Shown in pieces: positions 7,163 through 14,593 of a stretch of 23,047 nt of DNA. The stretch's first letter is position 1, and each line of letters begins with the position of its first letter. The position numbers and the translations under genes were made by a program. The notes under the pieces are model-generated. The model did no database searches and was not told the origin of the DNA. It saw nothing but the letters and a program-made list of their open reading frames with translations. The DNA comes from Actinomycetota bacterium (GTDB taxonomy: Bacteria; Actinomycetota; Thermoleophilia; Solirubrobacterales; Solirubrobacteraceae). The stretch covers positions 1-23,047 of the forward strand of contig VAXS01000122.1 of assembly GCA_005883255.1 (NCBI GenBank), read 5' to 3'.

Positions 7163-8161
7163 CTACGGCTGCGACCGGGTGGCGATGTCGTCGTCCGGCG
7201 GCTCGTCGACGGCGACGGTCGTGGCGGCGGCGCGGCCCCCGTTGGCGCCGTTCTCGGTCACCGCGGCGATGGCGTTGAGCACCTCGTCGGCCAGCCGGGG
7301 GCCGTCGGTGGCGCGCATCGGGGTGGCGGAGATCCGGACGACGACCTCGTCGCCCACGAACTCCTCGAGCTCGATGTCGGGGTCGTTGCGGACGTCGACG
7401 CTGATCGCGCGCTCGAGCTCGTCCTGCACGGCGCTGGGCCGTACGGCGGCCGGGAGCCGGGCGCGCATGTCCACCGCCGCCGGCTCGCGCAGCGGCGTGA
7501 CCGCCACCGCGAGCACGACGCTGTTGGGGACCATGATCGCGTCCTCGCCGCTGGCCAGGGTGGTGTAGAGCAGGCCCAGGGTGGAGACCACGCCCTCCAG
7601 GCGGCCCGCCAGCGGTCCGCCCTGCAGGCGCACGCGGTCGCCCACCCGGAAGGGGCGAGCGCTGAGCATGACGGTGCCGGCGATGAGGTTCCCCAGCGTC
7701 TGCTGGGCGGCGAGACCGAAGATGACGGCGGTGAAGGCGCCGCCCACGGCGATGGTCTTCGGCTGAAGGCCGGCGATGTTCATCGCCGCCAGCAGCGTGA
7801 CCCCGATGGTCAGGAGGCGCAGGAGGAAGCCGACGGTGCCCGCGGTCCCGGGGTCCAGCCGCCGGAACAGGACGGGGCCGGCGGCGCGCCCGAAGTCGCG
7901 CGCGAACGTCCAGCCCAGCACCAGCAGGGAGATGACCGTGAGGATCCGGATCGGCAGGTCGATGCCGAACAGGTCCATCCGCAGCTTGTAGATCACCAGG
8001 ACGCCCGCGAGCAGGGGCAGCAGCACCAGCGCCTGGCGCCGGGCCTTGCGGGCGGCGCGCTGGCTGATCTGACGGGCCAGCCCCACCTGCTGCCAGGAAT
8101 GGCTGCGCGTCTTGAACATGTCCCCGAGCGCTGCCGGGCGCTGTCTCATTCGGTCCATCAT
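7163..8161 (-). CDS. MscS-family mechanosensitive ion channel
   Basis: Inner-membrane small-conductance mechanosensitive channel that releases solutes on hypo-osmotic shock. The 332-residue protein has a basic N-terminal stretch and hydrophobic segments near 44-60, 68-86 and 107-131. A pore helix follows at about 136-166 with the family signature GLAAQQTLGNLIAGTVML, then SARPFRVGDRV and a soluble beta and alpha/beta domain (EDAIMVPNS, then a ferredoxin-like tail). Two adjacent ATGs (8161, 8158) follow an AAGGGGG Shine-Dalgarno. The second has the better 5-nt spacing, the first is annotated. The tail is acidic and disordered (DEPPDDD). It lies 89 bp downstream of the radical SAM gene on the same strand. 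Confidence 0.9.
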   Translation of the reverse strand: MMDRMRQRPAALGDMFKTRSHSWQQVGLARQISQRAARKARRQALVLLPLLAGVLVIYKLRMDLFGIDLPIRILTVISLLVLGWTFARDFGRAAGPVLFRRLDPGTAGTVGFLLRLLTIGVTLLAAMNIAGLQPKTIAVGGAFTAVIFGLAAQQTLGNLIAGTVMLSARPFRVGDRVRLQGGPLAGRLEGVVSTLGLLYTTLASGEDAIMVPNSVVLAVAVTPLREPAAVDMRARLPAAVRPSAVQDELERAISVDVRNDPDIELEEFVGDEVVVRISATPMRATDGPRLADEVLNAIAAVTENGANGGRAAATTVAVDEPPDDDIATRSQP

Positions 8162-8231
8162 GTCCCCCTTACAAACCCGATCGCGGGCAGGCGGTTTCAC
8201 GCGGCCCATCCAGCCGCCCATCCACTGTGCT

Positions 8232-8247
8232 TCGCCCGGTTGGGCGA
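8232..8247 (-). terminator. Small hairpin after the radical SAM gene
   Basis: TCGCCC and GGGCGA form a 6-bp stem with a 4-nt loop, just past the radical SAM stop at 8251-8253. No T-run follows on the minus strand, so it may only be a weak attenuator or mRNA-end structure between the radical SAM gene and mscS. Confidence 0.25.
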
Positions 8248-8250
8248 TTC

Positions 8251-10344
8251 CTAAAACAGGGATTGCTGGCGGCGCCCAACTGGCTCGCCCTTCTCGGGCT
8301 CCGGCGGCGGGACCGGGCCGGCGGGATCCGAGCGCGCCGCCCGCGCCCCGCCGGCGCGGCGGGGCAGTCGCCGGCCCGCGCGCCGGGGCGCGCCGCTGAC
8401 CAGGGCCGACAGCCGCTCGCGCTCGGCGGGTGTCGCGTAGGCCCCGCGGGCATACAGCCGCTCGTAGCGCGGAACCAGGTCCGGCCGCTTGGCGCGCAGC
8501 CAGTCGAACCAGATGTCGCGCACCTCCCCACGCAGGTGCAGGGCGATCCCGCCGATGTGGTCCGCCCCGGCCTCGCTGGCCAGCGCCACGATGCGCTCGA
8601 CCTGCTCGGGCTGGTCGTTGACGCCCGGGATGAGCGGCGCCACCAGCACTCCGGTGGGGATGCCGGCCGTGACCAGCTCGGCGATCGCCTCCAGGCGCTT
8701 GCGCGGGTGCGGAGTGTGCGGCTCGGTCTGGCGCCAGGCCCGCTCGTCCAGCGTCGGCACCGAGAGGTTGGCCGTGAACCCCACGCGCTCGGCGAGCTCC
8801 GCGAGCAGCGGGAGGTCCCGCAGCAGCAGCGGCGATTTCGTGAGCACCGAGCAGGGCGTGTCCGAGTCGCGAAGCGCGGCCCACACCTCGGGCATCAGCC
8901 GGTAGCGCCCCTCGACCCACTGATAGGGGTCGGTGTTCGTCCCCAGCGCCACGTGCTCGCGCTTCCACGAGGGCCGGGCCAGCTCGGCCCGCAGGACCTC
9001 CGGCAGGTTGACCTTGACCACGATCTCGCGCTCGAAGTCCTCCCGGGCGTTGAAGTCGAGGTAGGTGTGCGTCGGGCGAGCGAAGCAGTTGTGGCTGACC
9101 ACGCCGTTGGCGATGAAGTCGCCGGTCCCGGTGGTGATGTCGTAGAGCGGCAGCTCCATGCCCAGCGGCTCGATCGCCGTCACTCCGAGCCGAGCGTCGC
9201 TCTTCAGCGCGACCCCGAACATGTCGCGCTTGCGCGTTATCGCCGGATCGACCGTGTGGAAGAAGCGCAGGCGCTCCCGGAGGCCACCGCGGAGGCGGAC
9301 GGTCTTCAGCCCGTTGGCGCGGCCGCGATCCTCGACGAGGGAGTCGAAGCCGAGCCGGCGCAGGCATTCCGTGGTCCGCTCGAGGATCGCCCGATCGGTA
9401 TTGGAGATCCGAAGGACGCCCTGGCTGCAGGAGCCCTCCGCGTCGAAGATCCCGGCCAGGAAGCCCTTGCACCAATCCACGCTCGGCGACCAAGGCCAGC
9501 GGATCACGTCCCGCACGCGCTCCACCCGCGCCCGCGCCTGCGTGCGGATGGCGGTCATCGGACGCGCGCCGGCCATCGCGACGGGGAACGCGAACTCGTC
9601 GGTCTGCACCCCGAGCTCATCCAGATAGGCCCGCGCGCGCCGCAGCGCCTCGAGATCGGCGAGCGCCAGCCGGAAGCGGTGCACGTCCCCGTGCGGGCGG
9701 CCGGGCCGCTCGTACGAGTACGAGCCGACGTGCCCGTCACCCCGAATGAGGCCGCAGAGGTAGCCGCGCCGGTAGTCGGGCGTCGCCTCCGGCGGCGAGG
9801 CAAACCCACCCGTGCCCACGAGCTCGTTGCTCAGGGTCAGGTGGGGCCGGCGGCCGGCACCCTGCTCGAACCCCGTCACGTGCTTCCAACCCCGTCTGGT
9901 GAGGAACCGATGGTCCCCGCTCGCGATCAGCTCGGTTCCGTCCTCCAGAACGACCCGGTAGGCAGGCTTCACGGTCGACCAGCGGTCGAGCACGTGCGTG
10001 ATCGTGTAGCTGCGGTACGACCCGTATTGGACCGTCCCGTAGATCTCCTCCCCCACCTCGAGATCCGCCAGCGGCTTCGTCCGCCCGTCGGCCATCAGGA
10101 TGGGAGTGTCGCCCCCGGCGCAATAGGTGCACGCATGGGTGCAGCCACGGTACGGGTTGATCGTCCAGCGGAAGGGCATCCGCGACTGCTTCGGCACCTG
10201 GTTGAGCGCGGAGCGGCACTGGACCTCGTAGAACCGGACGTTGAGGGCCTCGGGGGCGTCGAAGCGGCGGACCACCGCCTCGTCGCGGTAGCCGGGCAGG
10301 CGCCGCGCCTCCTCCGCGCCGACTTGCAGGTTGTCCCAGCGCAC
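8251..10344 (-). CDS. Intein-containing Rv2578c-family radical SAM protein
   Basis: The host protein resembles the Rv2578c family of radical SAM enzymes (spore-photoproduct-lyase-like superfamily), whose reaction is not known. The host part begins MRW and keeps CRSALN, PYRGC and the cluster motif CTHACTYC at 68-75. After the intein it continues CFARPTHTYLDF, ALGTNTDPYQ, LTKSPLLLRDL, and a C-terminal SLF like the TLF end of relatives. The precursor is 697 residues; removing the 345-residue intein leaves 352, the usual family size. GTG 10344 is used because an in-frame TGA lies close upstream and MRW matches family starts. A basic, Pro-rich linker precedes the C terminus. The gene stands alone after the miaB terminator, with mscS downstream. 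Confidence 0.9.
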   Translation of the reverse strand: MRWDNLQVGAEEARRLPGYRDEAVVRRFDAPEALNVRFYEVQCRSALNQVPKQSRMPFRWTINPYRGCTHACTYCAGGDTPILMADGRTKPLADLEVGEEIYGTVQYGSYRSYTITHVLDRWSTVKPAYRVVLEDGTELIASGDHRFLTRRGWKHVTGFEQGAGRRPHLTLSNELVGTGGFASPPEATPDYRRGYLCGLIRGDGHVGSYSYERPGRPHGDVHRFRLALADLEALRRARAYLDELGVQTDEFAFPVAMAGARPMTAIRTQARARVERVRDVIRWPWSPSVDWCKGFLAGIFDAEGSCSQGVLRISNTDRAILERTTECLRRLGFDSLVEDRGRANGLKTVRLRGGLRERLRFFHTVDPAITRKRDMFGVALKSDARLGVTAIEPLGMELPLYDITTGTGDFIANGVVSHNCFARPTHTYLDFNAREDFEREIVVKVNLPEVLRAELARPSWKREHVALGTNTDPYQWVEGRYRLMPEVWAALRDSDTPCSVLTKSPLLLRDLPLLAELAERVGFTANLSVPTLDERAWRQTEPHTPHPRKRLEAIAELVTAGIPTGVLVAPLIPGVNDQPEQVERIVALASEAGADHIGGIALHLRGEVRDIWFDWLRAKRPDLVPRYERLYARGAYATPAERERLSALVSGAPRRAGRRLPRRAGGARAARSDPAGPVPPPEPEKGEPVGRRQQSLF
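9088..10122 (-). mobile_element. LAGLIDADG intein in the radical SAM gene
   Basis: Intein of 345 residues, host residues 75-419. It starts with Cys1 in CAGGDTPILMADG and has a block B variant SGDH (Ser in place of the usual Thr of TxxH). The two LAGLIDADG-type endonuclease motifs are LCGLIRGDG and FLAGIFDAEG. It ends YDITTGTGDFIANGVVSHN with the terminal His-Asn pair, followed by Cys at +1. All residues needed for self-splicing, and both acidic endonuclease residues, are present. Splicing rejoins CTHACTY to CFARPTH, rebuilding the CxxxCxxC iron-sulfur motif. The boundaries are firm because the host family sequence is continuous across them. Confidence 0.92.
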
Positions 10345-10550
10345 GAACAGATGTTCGCACAGCGCGCGGACGCTCAGCGAACGCGAAAGGCGGCCGAGTC
10401 CCTCCGGCCGCCTCTCATGCCGTCCCTGGCAAGCTGATCAGTGTCCTCGTTGGGCTGCGGCTTCCAGTCCGCGCCCCGGGATCTGCAGTCTTGCGCGTCT
10501 GCCCGTCCCGCCGCAATCGAACAGTCGTCCGTTTCTGGGCGATTTGCAGG
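10345..10550. other. Intergenic region between miaB and the radical SAM gene
   Basis: About 205 bp without a coding gene. It holds the hairpin terminator described separately (10385-10416). Between that and the miaB stop lies a stretch (about 10450-10520) that reads on the minus strand somewhat like a tRNA-Leu D-arm (GGCAGACGCGCAAGACT). It cannot be folded into a complete tRNA. No clear promoter for the radical SAM gene was recognised here. Confidence 0.5.
10385..10416 (-). terminator. Intrinsic terminator after rny-miaB
   Basis: On the minus strand GAGAGGCGGCCG pairs with CGGCCGCCTTTC around an 8-nt loop: 12 bp including one G-U pair, ending in TTT. It lies about 135 nt past the miaB stop and before the radical SAM start, so it should end the rny-miaB transcript and insulate the next gene. 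The T-run is short, as is usual in high-GC actinobacteria. Confidence 0.7.
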
Positions 10551-11876
10551 TCAAGCTGCCGCGGCGCGGGCCACCAGCGACTCCTCGCCGGAGAGCGTCT
10601 GGCTGGTGGCCGCCGCGATCTGCACGGGCACGATCTCCCCGGGCGCGGCGAGGCCGGTGAAGTTGACCACCTTGTTGTGGCGGGTGCGCCCGCGCAGGCG
10701 GGCGGCGTCGGTGCGCGAGGGGCCCTCCACCAGCACGTCCAGGCGCCGGCCCACGAACCGCTGGGCACGCTCGCGGGCGCGCTCCTGCACGACATCGACC
10801 AGCCGCTGCAGGCGCTCGACCTTCACCTCGTGCGGGACCTGGCCGGGCAGCTCGGCGGCCTCCGTCCCCCGCCGGGGCGAGTACAGGAACGTGAACGCAC
10901 CGTCGAACCCCACCTGGTCCACGACGTCCAGCGTCTGCCGGAAGTCGTCCTCGGTCTCGCCGGGGAAGCCGACGATGACGTCGGTGGTGAGGGCGCAGTC
11001 GGGCACGTGCTCGCGGATCAGGGCGACCTTGCCCAGGTAGCGGTCGCGGTCGTAGGTGCGACGCATGGCCCGCAGGATCGGCGACGACCCCGATTGCAGC
11101 GGCAGGTGCACGTGCTCGCACACCGCGGCCAGCTCGGCGTGGGCGCGGGCGACGTCCTCGCGGATGTCCTTGGGATGCGGGCTGGTGTAGCGGATCCGCT
11201 CGATTCCCTCCACCGCGTCCACGCGCGCCAGCAGCTGGGCGAAGGTCACGCGCTCGTCGCGCGGCAGGTCGCGTCCATAGGAGTTGACGTTCTGCCCCAG
11301 CAGCGTGACCTCGCGGACGCCGTCGGCCGCCATGCGCTCGACCTCGGCCACGAGCTCGCCCGCCGGCCGCGAGACCTCGCGTCCGCGCGTGGACGGCACG
11401 ATGCAGTAGGCGCACACGCAGTTGCACCCGACCGAGATCTGCAGCCAGGCCTGGAACTCGCGTGTGCGCTTCTCCGGGAGGTGCCCGGTGAACCCCTCGA
11501 ACTCGAAGAAGCCCTGAGCGGTGATCGAGTCGGAGGTCAGGAACTCGGCGAGCTTGTGGACCTGACCGGGCCCGAAGGCGACGTCGACGAAGGGGAACTG
11601 GCGGAACACCTCGTCCTTGACGGACTGCGCCCAGCAGCCGCCCACGCCCACGACCACGTCCGCGCGCCGGCGCTTGATCGCCCGCGCCTCCTGCAGGTGC
11701 GCGATGAAGCGCTCGTCGGCCTTCTCGCGGATCGAGCAGGTGTTGAACAGGATGAGGTCGGCGTCCGGGCGGGCGGGTGCCTCCTCGTAGCCCAGCGACT
11801 CGAGCATCCCCTTCATCCGCTCGGAGTCGTGCTCGTTCATCTGGCACCCGAACGTGGTGACGTGGTAGGTCGCCAT
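10551..11876 (-). CDS. miaB: tRNA-2-methylthio-N6-dimethylallyladenosine synthase MiaB
   Basis: Radical SAM methylthiotransferase that adds a methylthio group to C2 of i6A37 in tRNA, acting after MiaA. The 441-residue product has the three domains of the family. The N-terminal MTTase domain has its three cluster cysteines in FGCQMNEHDS, FNTCSIREKA and GVGGCWAQ. The radical SAM core has GCNCVCAYCIVPSTRGRE, giving CxxxCxxC. The C-terminal TRAM domain includes VEGPSRTD and GRTRHNKVVNF. The start is ATG 11876, 23 nt downstream of rny. Its substrate depends on MiaA, yet the miaA copy in this window lacks its active site, so either another source of i6A exists or the miaA sequence here is wrong. 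Confidence 0.96.
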   Translation of the reverse strand: MATYHVTTFGCQMNEHDSERMKGMLESLGYEEAPARPDADLILFNTCSIREKADERFIAHLQEARAIKRRRADVVVGVGGCWAQSVKDEVFRQFPFVDVAFGPGQVHKLAEFLTSDSITAQGFFEFEGFTGHLPEKRTREFQAWLQISVGCNCVCAYCIVPSTRGREVSRPAGELVAEVERMAADGVREVTLLGQNVNSYGRDLPRDERVTFAQLLARVDAVEGIERIRYTSPHPKDIREDVARAHAELAAVCEHVHLPLQSGSSPILRAMRRTYDRDRYLGKVALIREHVPDCALTTDVIVGFPGETEDDFRQTLDVVDQVGFDGAFTFLYSPRRGTEAAELPGQVPHEVKVERLQRLVDVVQERARERAQRFVGRRLDVLVEGPSRTDAARLRGRTRHNKVVNFTGLAAPGEIVPVQIAAATSQTLSGEESLVARAAAA

Positions 11877-11899
11877 CGCCGGCTGAGGGTAGCGCGCGG

Positions 11900-13375
11900 C
11901 TAGCGGGCGTAGTCCACGGAGCGGGACTCTCGCACCACCGTGACCTTGATCTGTCCGGGGTACTCGAGCTCCTGCTCGATCTCGCGGGCGATCTCGTGGG
12001 AGAGCAACACCGCGGCGTCGTCGTCCAGGGCGCCGGGCTCCACCATCACGCGCACCTCGCGGCCGGCCTGCATCGCGTAGACCTTCTCCACGCCGGGGTG
12101 GCGCTCGGCGATCGCCTCCAGGTCGCGCAGGCGCTTGACGTACTGCTCCAGCGACTCGCCCCGGGCGCCGGGACGGCCGCCGGAGAGCGCGTCGGCCGCC
12201 TGCACGATCACCGCTTCCACGGTCTGGGGCTCCACCTCGTTGTGGTGGGCCTCCATGGCGTGGGCGACCGCCTCGGACTCCCCGTGCTTGCGCGCCAGGT
12301 CGCCGCCCACCAGCGCGTGGGGACCCTCGATCTCGTGCGAGACCGCCTTGCCGATGTCGTGCAGCAGCGCCGCCCGGCGGGCGGTCTTCACGCTGGCCCC
12401 GAGCTCCGAGGCCATCATCCCCGCCAGCTGGGAGACCTCGACGACGTGCGCCAGGACGTTCTGGCCGTAGGACGTGCGAAAGCGCAGGCGGCCGAGCAGG
12501 CGGATGAGCTCGGGGTCCAGGGCCTCGACTCTGGCCTCCAGCACCGCCTCCTCCCCCATCTCGGCGATGTGGTCGTCGAGCTCCGACTTGGCCTGGTAGT
12601 AGGTCTCCTCGATGCGCGCCGGGTGGATGCGGCCGTCGGCGAGCAGCTTCTCCAGCGTGAGGCGCGCGGTCTCGCGCCGGACGCCGTCGAAGGCGGATAG
12701 CACCACCGCGTGAGGCGTCTCGTCGATGATGAAGTCGACGCCGGTGAGGGCCTCCAGCGCGCGGATGTTGCGGCCCTCGCGGCCGATGATGCGTCCCTTC
12801 ATGTCGTCGGACTCCAGCTGGACCACCGAGACCGTGGTCTCGGCGGCGTGGCTGGCGGCCAGGCGACCCATCACGACCGACAGGAGGTTGCGCACGCGCC
12901 GGTCGGCCTCGCGCTTGGTCTCCTCCTCGACCTGGCGGACCACGCGGGCCGCGTCGTGCCGGGCCTGCTCCTCGACCTCCTTGATCAGGACCTGACGGGC
13001 CTGCTGGGCCGTGAGGTGGGCGATGCGCTCGAGCTCGCGCACGTGCTCGCGCTTGCGCTCGTCCTGGAGCTGGCGCTGGTGCTCGAGCTCGCGCTCGCGG
13101 TCCCCCAGGGTGCGCTCGCGCTTGGCCAGCTCGGCCAGCTTGACGTCGATCGCCTCCTCCTTGGAGATCGCGCGCTCCTCGATGCGGGCGATCTCGCCGC
13201 GCCGTTCGAGCAGCTCGTGCTCGACCTCCTCGGTGCGGACGGCGCTGCCGATCGGCGCGGGGTTGCCGGGCGCTCGGCGCCGGGCGGGCGCTCGGCCGGC
13301 GGCGGCGCGCGAGTGCAGCAGGGCGGCCGCCACGAGTCCCGCCGCCAGCAGCGCCGCCGCGATCACGATTGCCAT
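11900..13375 (-). CDS. rny: Ribonuclease Y
   Basis: Membrane-anchored endoribonuclease that starts mRNA decay. The 491-residue protein has one N-terminal hydrophobic segment (IVIAAALLAAGLVAAALL, residues 3-20), a long charged coiled coil of about 100 residues, a KH domain with GRIIGREGRNI, and an HD domain with ALLHDIGKAVSHE as metal site. The C-terminal part ends SRSVDYAR, close to the usual family end. ATG 13375 is chosen over the upstream in-frame codon because AGAGGA lies 7 nt before it and the membrane segment follows at once. It is the first gene of the rny-miaB operon and has a putative promoter about 275 nt upstream. Confidence 0.95.
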   Translation of the reverse strand: MAIVIAAALLAAGLVAAALLHSRAAAGRAPARRRAPGNPAPIGSAVRTEEVEHELLERRGEIARIEERAISKEEAIDVKLAELAKRERTLGDRERELEHQRQLQDERKREHVRELERIAHLTAQQARQVLIKEVEEQARHDAARVVRQVEEETKREADRRVRNLLSVVMGRLAASHAAETTVSVVQLESDDMKGRIIGREGRNIRALEALTGVDFIIDETPHAVVLSAFDGVRRETARLTLEKLLADGRIHPARIEETYYQAKSELDDHIAEMGEEAVLEARVEALDPELIRLLGRLRFRTSYGQNVLAHVVEVSQLAGMMASELGASVKTARRAALLHDIGKAVSHEIEGPHALVGGDLARKHGESEAVAHAMEAHHNEVEPQTVEAVIVQAADALSGGRPGARGESLEQYVKRLRDLEAIAERHPGVEKVYAMQAGREVRVMVEPGALDDDAAVLLSHEIAREIEQELEYPGQIKVTVVRESRSVDYAR

Positions 13376-13656
13376 TGCCGTTTCCTCTCCGTGGGCCGCG
13401 ACCGGTCGCCGCGGGTCCACACGCTCTCCACTCGATTGGTGCGTCGGACCCGGACCGTGCGCGCCGCACGGGGCCAGATGGCGGTGGCCGGGGCGGCCGC
13501 CGCCCCAGGGTTGTCGGCTAGTGGCGTCTGGTCGTCGCCGAAGGTGGGCCAGCGGCCCCGAACTCGGTTTGCTGTCGTGCCGTCAACACTGGTTCGTAAA
13601 TGCGCTGTTTTGCTGGTCTTTCGTCGGCCTCACGGCCGGGTCGTTAGCTGGGATGG

Positions 13657-13685
13657 ATCGTAGTGGGGGGATTGTCGCCGCGCAA
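13657..13685 (-). promoter_or_regulatory. Candidate rny promoter
   Basis: On the minus strand TTGCGC (13685-13680) and TACGAT (13662-13657) are separated by 17 bp. This is a good spacing, and the -10 fits the TANNNT form usual in actinobacteria. Transcription would begin near 13650 and give rny a leader of about 275 nt. Confidence 0.45.
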
Positions 13686-13705
13686 ACGAACGGGGGTTCG
13701 GGCCG

Positions 13706-13735
13706 TTGCGCGGCGGGCGGGTGGGCGGCTATCGT
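13706..13735 (+). promoter_or_regulatory. Candidate promoter of the small barrel protein gene
   Basis: TTGCGC (13706-13711) and TATCGT (13730-13735) are 18 bp apart. The -35 hexamer is identical to that of the divergent rny candidate, with 20 bp between the two -35 boxes. A strong AGGAGG ribosome-binding site at 13752-13757 follows, 8 nt before the GTG start. Confidence 0.5.
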
Positions 13736-13765
13736 CGGTCGAAATCGACCCAGGAGGTCTTGCGC

Positions 13766-14077
13766 GTGCCTGATGCGGTGATGATCGACTTCCGGGGCCC
13801 CGGCATGGACGAGGGCCTCTACGACCAGGTCAACCAGCGGGTCAATCCTCCCGACAACCCTCCCGAGGGGCTGATCTTCCACTCGGCGGGCCCGCTGCCC
13901 GGCGGCGGTTGGCGGATCGTCGACGTGTGGGAGTCGCGCGACGCGTTCGATCGCTTCTTCGGGGAGCGGGTGCAGCCGACGGTGGCCGAGCTCGTGGGCC
14001 AGGAGGCGATGGCGCAGGGCCAGCCGCCCGAGGTCACGTCCTGGCCGGTCCACAACCACAACTCGGGCGGGGGCTAG
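13766..14077 (+). CDS. Small protein, probable dimeric alpha-beta barrel (ABM-like)
   Basis: A 103-residue soluble protein. The segments LIFHSAGPLPGGGWRIVDVWESRDAFDRFF and VQPTVAELVG resemble antibiotic-biosynthesis-monooxygenase-like or EthD-like dimeric ferredoxin-like barrels, in which a WRIVDVWES strand and a following DAFDRFF helix are common. No catalytic residue can be assigned, and many relatives have no known role. The C-terminal tail PVHNHNSGGG is rich in His, Asn and Gly. GTG 13766 is chosen because AGGAGG is 8 nt upstream and a TTGCGC/TATCGT promoter precedes it. It ends convergently with recX on a shared CTAG. Confidence 0.7.
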   Translation: MPDAVMIDFRGPGMDEGLYDQVNQRVNPPDNPPEGLIFHSAGPLPGGGWRIVDVWESRDAFDRFFGERVQPTVAELVGQEAMAQGQPPEVTSWPVHNHNSGGG

Positions 14078-14580
14078 CCAGAGGGCGGTTCGGCCCGGCG
14101 GTACGCCCGGATCGCGTCGTACGCGAGCTCGACCTCGTAGCCGCGGCGGCGCAGTAGGCCAAGGGCTCGGTCCGCCTCGCGGGGAGTCCGGGGTGGCTCG
14201 GGGAGGCGCCGGCGCAGGACCGCGATCGCCGCCTCGAGCTCGGCCTCCGGGTTCAGTTCCGCGAGGGCGGCGGCGACGAGCTCGGGCTCCACGCCGGCGG
14301 CCAGGAGCCGCTGTTCGATGCGCTCGGCGCCCCACTGGTCGAGCGTGCGCCGGTCCTCGGCGAAGCGGCGGGCGTAGCGGGCGTCGTCGAGGTAGCGCTG
14401 GCCGGTCAGCTCGGCGACCGCGTGCTCGGCGGTGGCCGGATCGACGCCGCGCGCCGCCAGGTGGCGCCGGACCTCGATCTCGGTGCGGTCGCGGCGCGCG
14501 AGGTGGCGGTAGGCGAGGTCGAGCGCGTGCTGGAGGCGATCCTCGGCGTCGAACAGCGGGTCGGCGCTGGCGGCTTCCAT
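14074..14580 (-). CDS. recX: Regulatory protein RecX
   Basis: RecX binds RecA filaments and limits their growth. The 168-residue product shows the three-helix tandem repeats of the family: AYRHLARRDRTEIEVRRHLAARG, then RYLDDARYARRFAEDR, then WGAERIEQRLLAAGV and a final LLRRRGYEVELAYDAIR. Length and order are typical. It begins at ATG 14580, 13 nt after recA stops, with a GGGGAGAGG ribosome-binding site inside that gap, so it is expressed from the recA transcript. Its stop shares CTAG 14074-14077 with the convergent small barrel gene. Confidence 0.94.
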   Translation of the reverse strand: MEAASADPLFDAEDRLQHALDLAYRHLARRDRTEIEVRRHLAARGVDPATAEHAVAELTGQRYLDDARYARRFAEDRRTLDQWGAERIEQRLLAAGVEPELVAAALAELNPEAELEAAIAVLRRRLPEPPRTPREADRALGLLRRRGYEVELAYDAIRAYRRAEPPSG

Positions 14581-14593
14581 TCGCGCCTCTCCC

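Larger units (their letters stand above)
13376..13765. other. 390-bp intergenic region with divergent promoter candidates
   Basis: The longest non-coding stretch of the window. It contains candidate divergent promoters for rny and the small barrel protein (listed separately). A 7-bp GC hairpin lies at 13490-13506 (GGGGCGG/CCGCCCC) and a 5-bp hairpin near 13626-13639. The patch around 13560-13660 is visibly richer in A and T than its surroundings. If the rny promoter call is right, about 275 nt form its mRNA leader. A small RNA is possible, but no known family was recognised. Confidence 0.5.

Noticed and set aside
8227..10437. Very long plus-strand open frame (736 codons) opposite the radical SAM gene.
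   Set aside because: Shadow frame with no recognisable motif; the minus frame has all radical SAM and intein motifs.
10450..10550. Possible tRNA-Leu on the minus strand (GGCAGACGCGCAAGACT and a TTCGATT nearby).
   Set aside because: The TTCGATT lies on the wrong side of the D-arm-like stretch, the anticodon stem does not pair, and no acceptor stem or CCA end can be formed.
11847..13469. Reading rny and miaB as one fused protein because a single open frame spans both regions.
   Set aside because: In the rny region that frame gives Arg/Gly-rich nonsense. True rny is in another frame with its own start and stop, and miaB has its own ATG at 11876.
13490..13506. GC hairpin as a transcription terminator.
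   Set aside because: No T-run follows on either strand and it lies inside the presumed rny leader.
13583..13596. Possible SOS (LexA) box, TCAAC-ACTG-GTTCG.
   Set aside because: Only one half-site matches CGAAC-N4-GTTCG; the other has two mismatches, and rny and the small barrel gene are not typical SOS genes.
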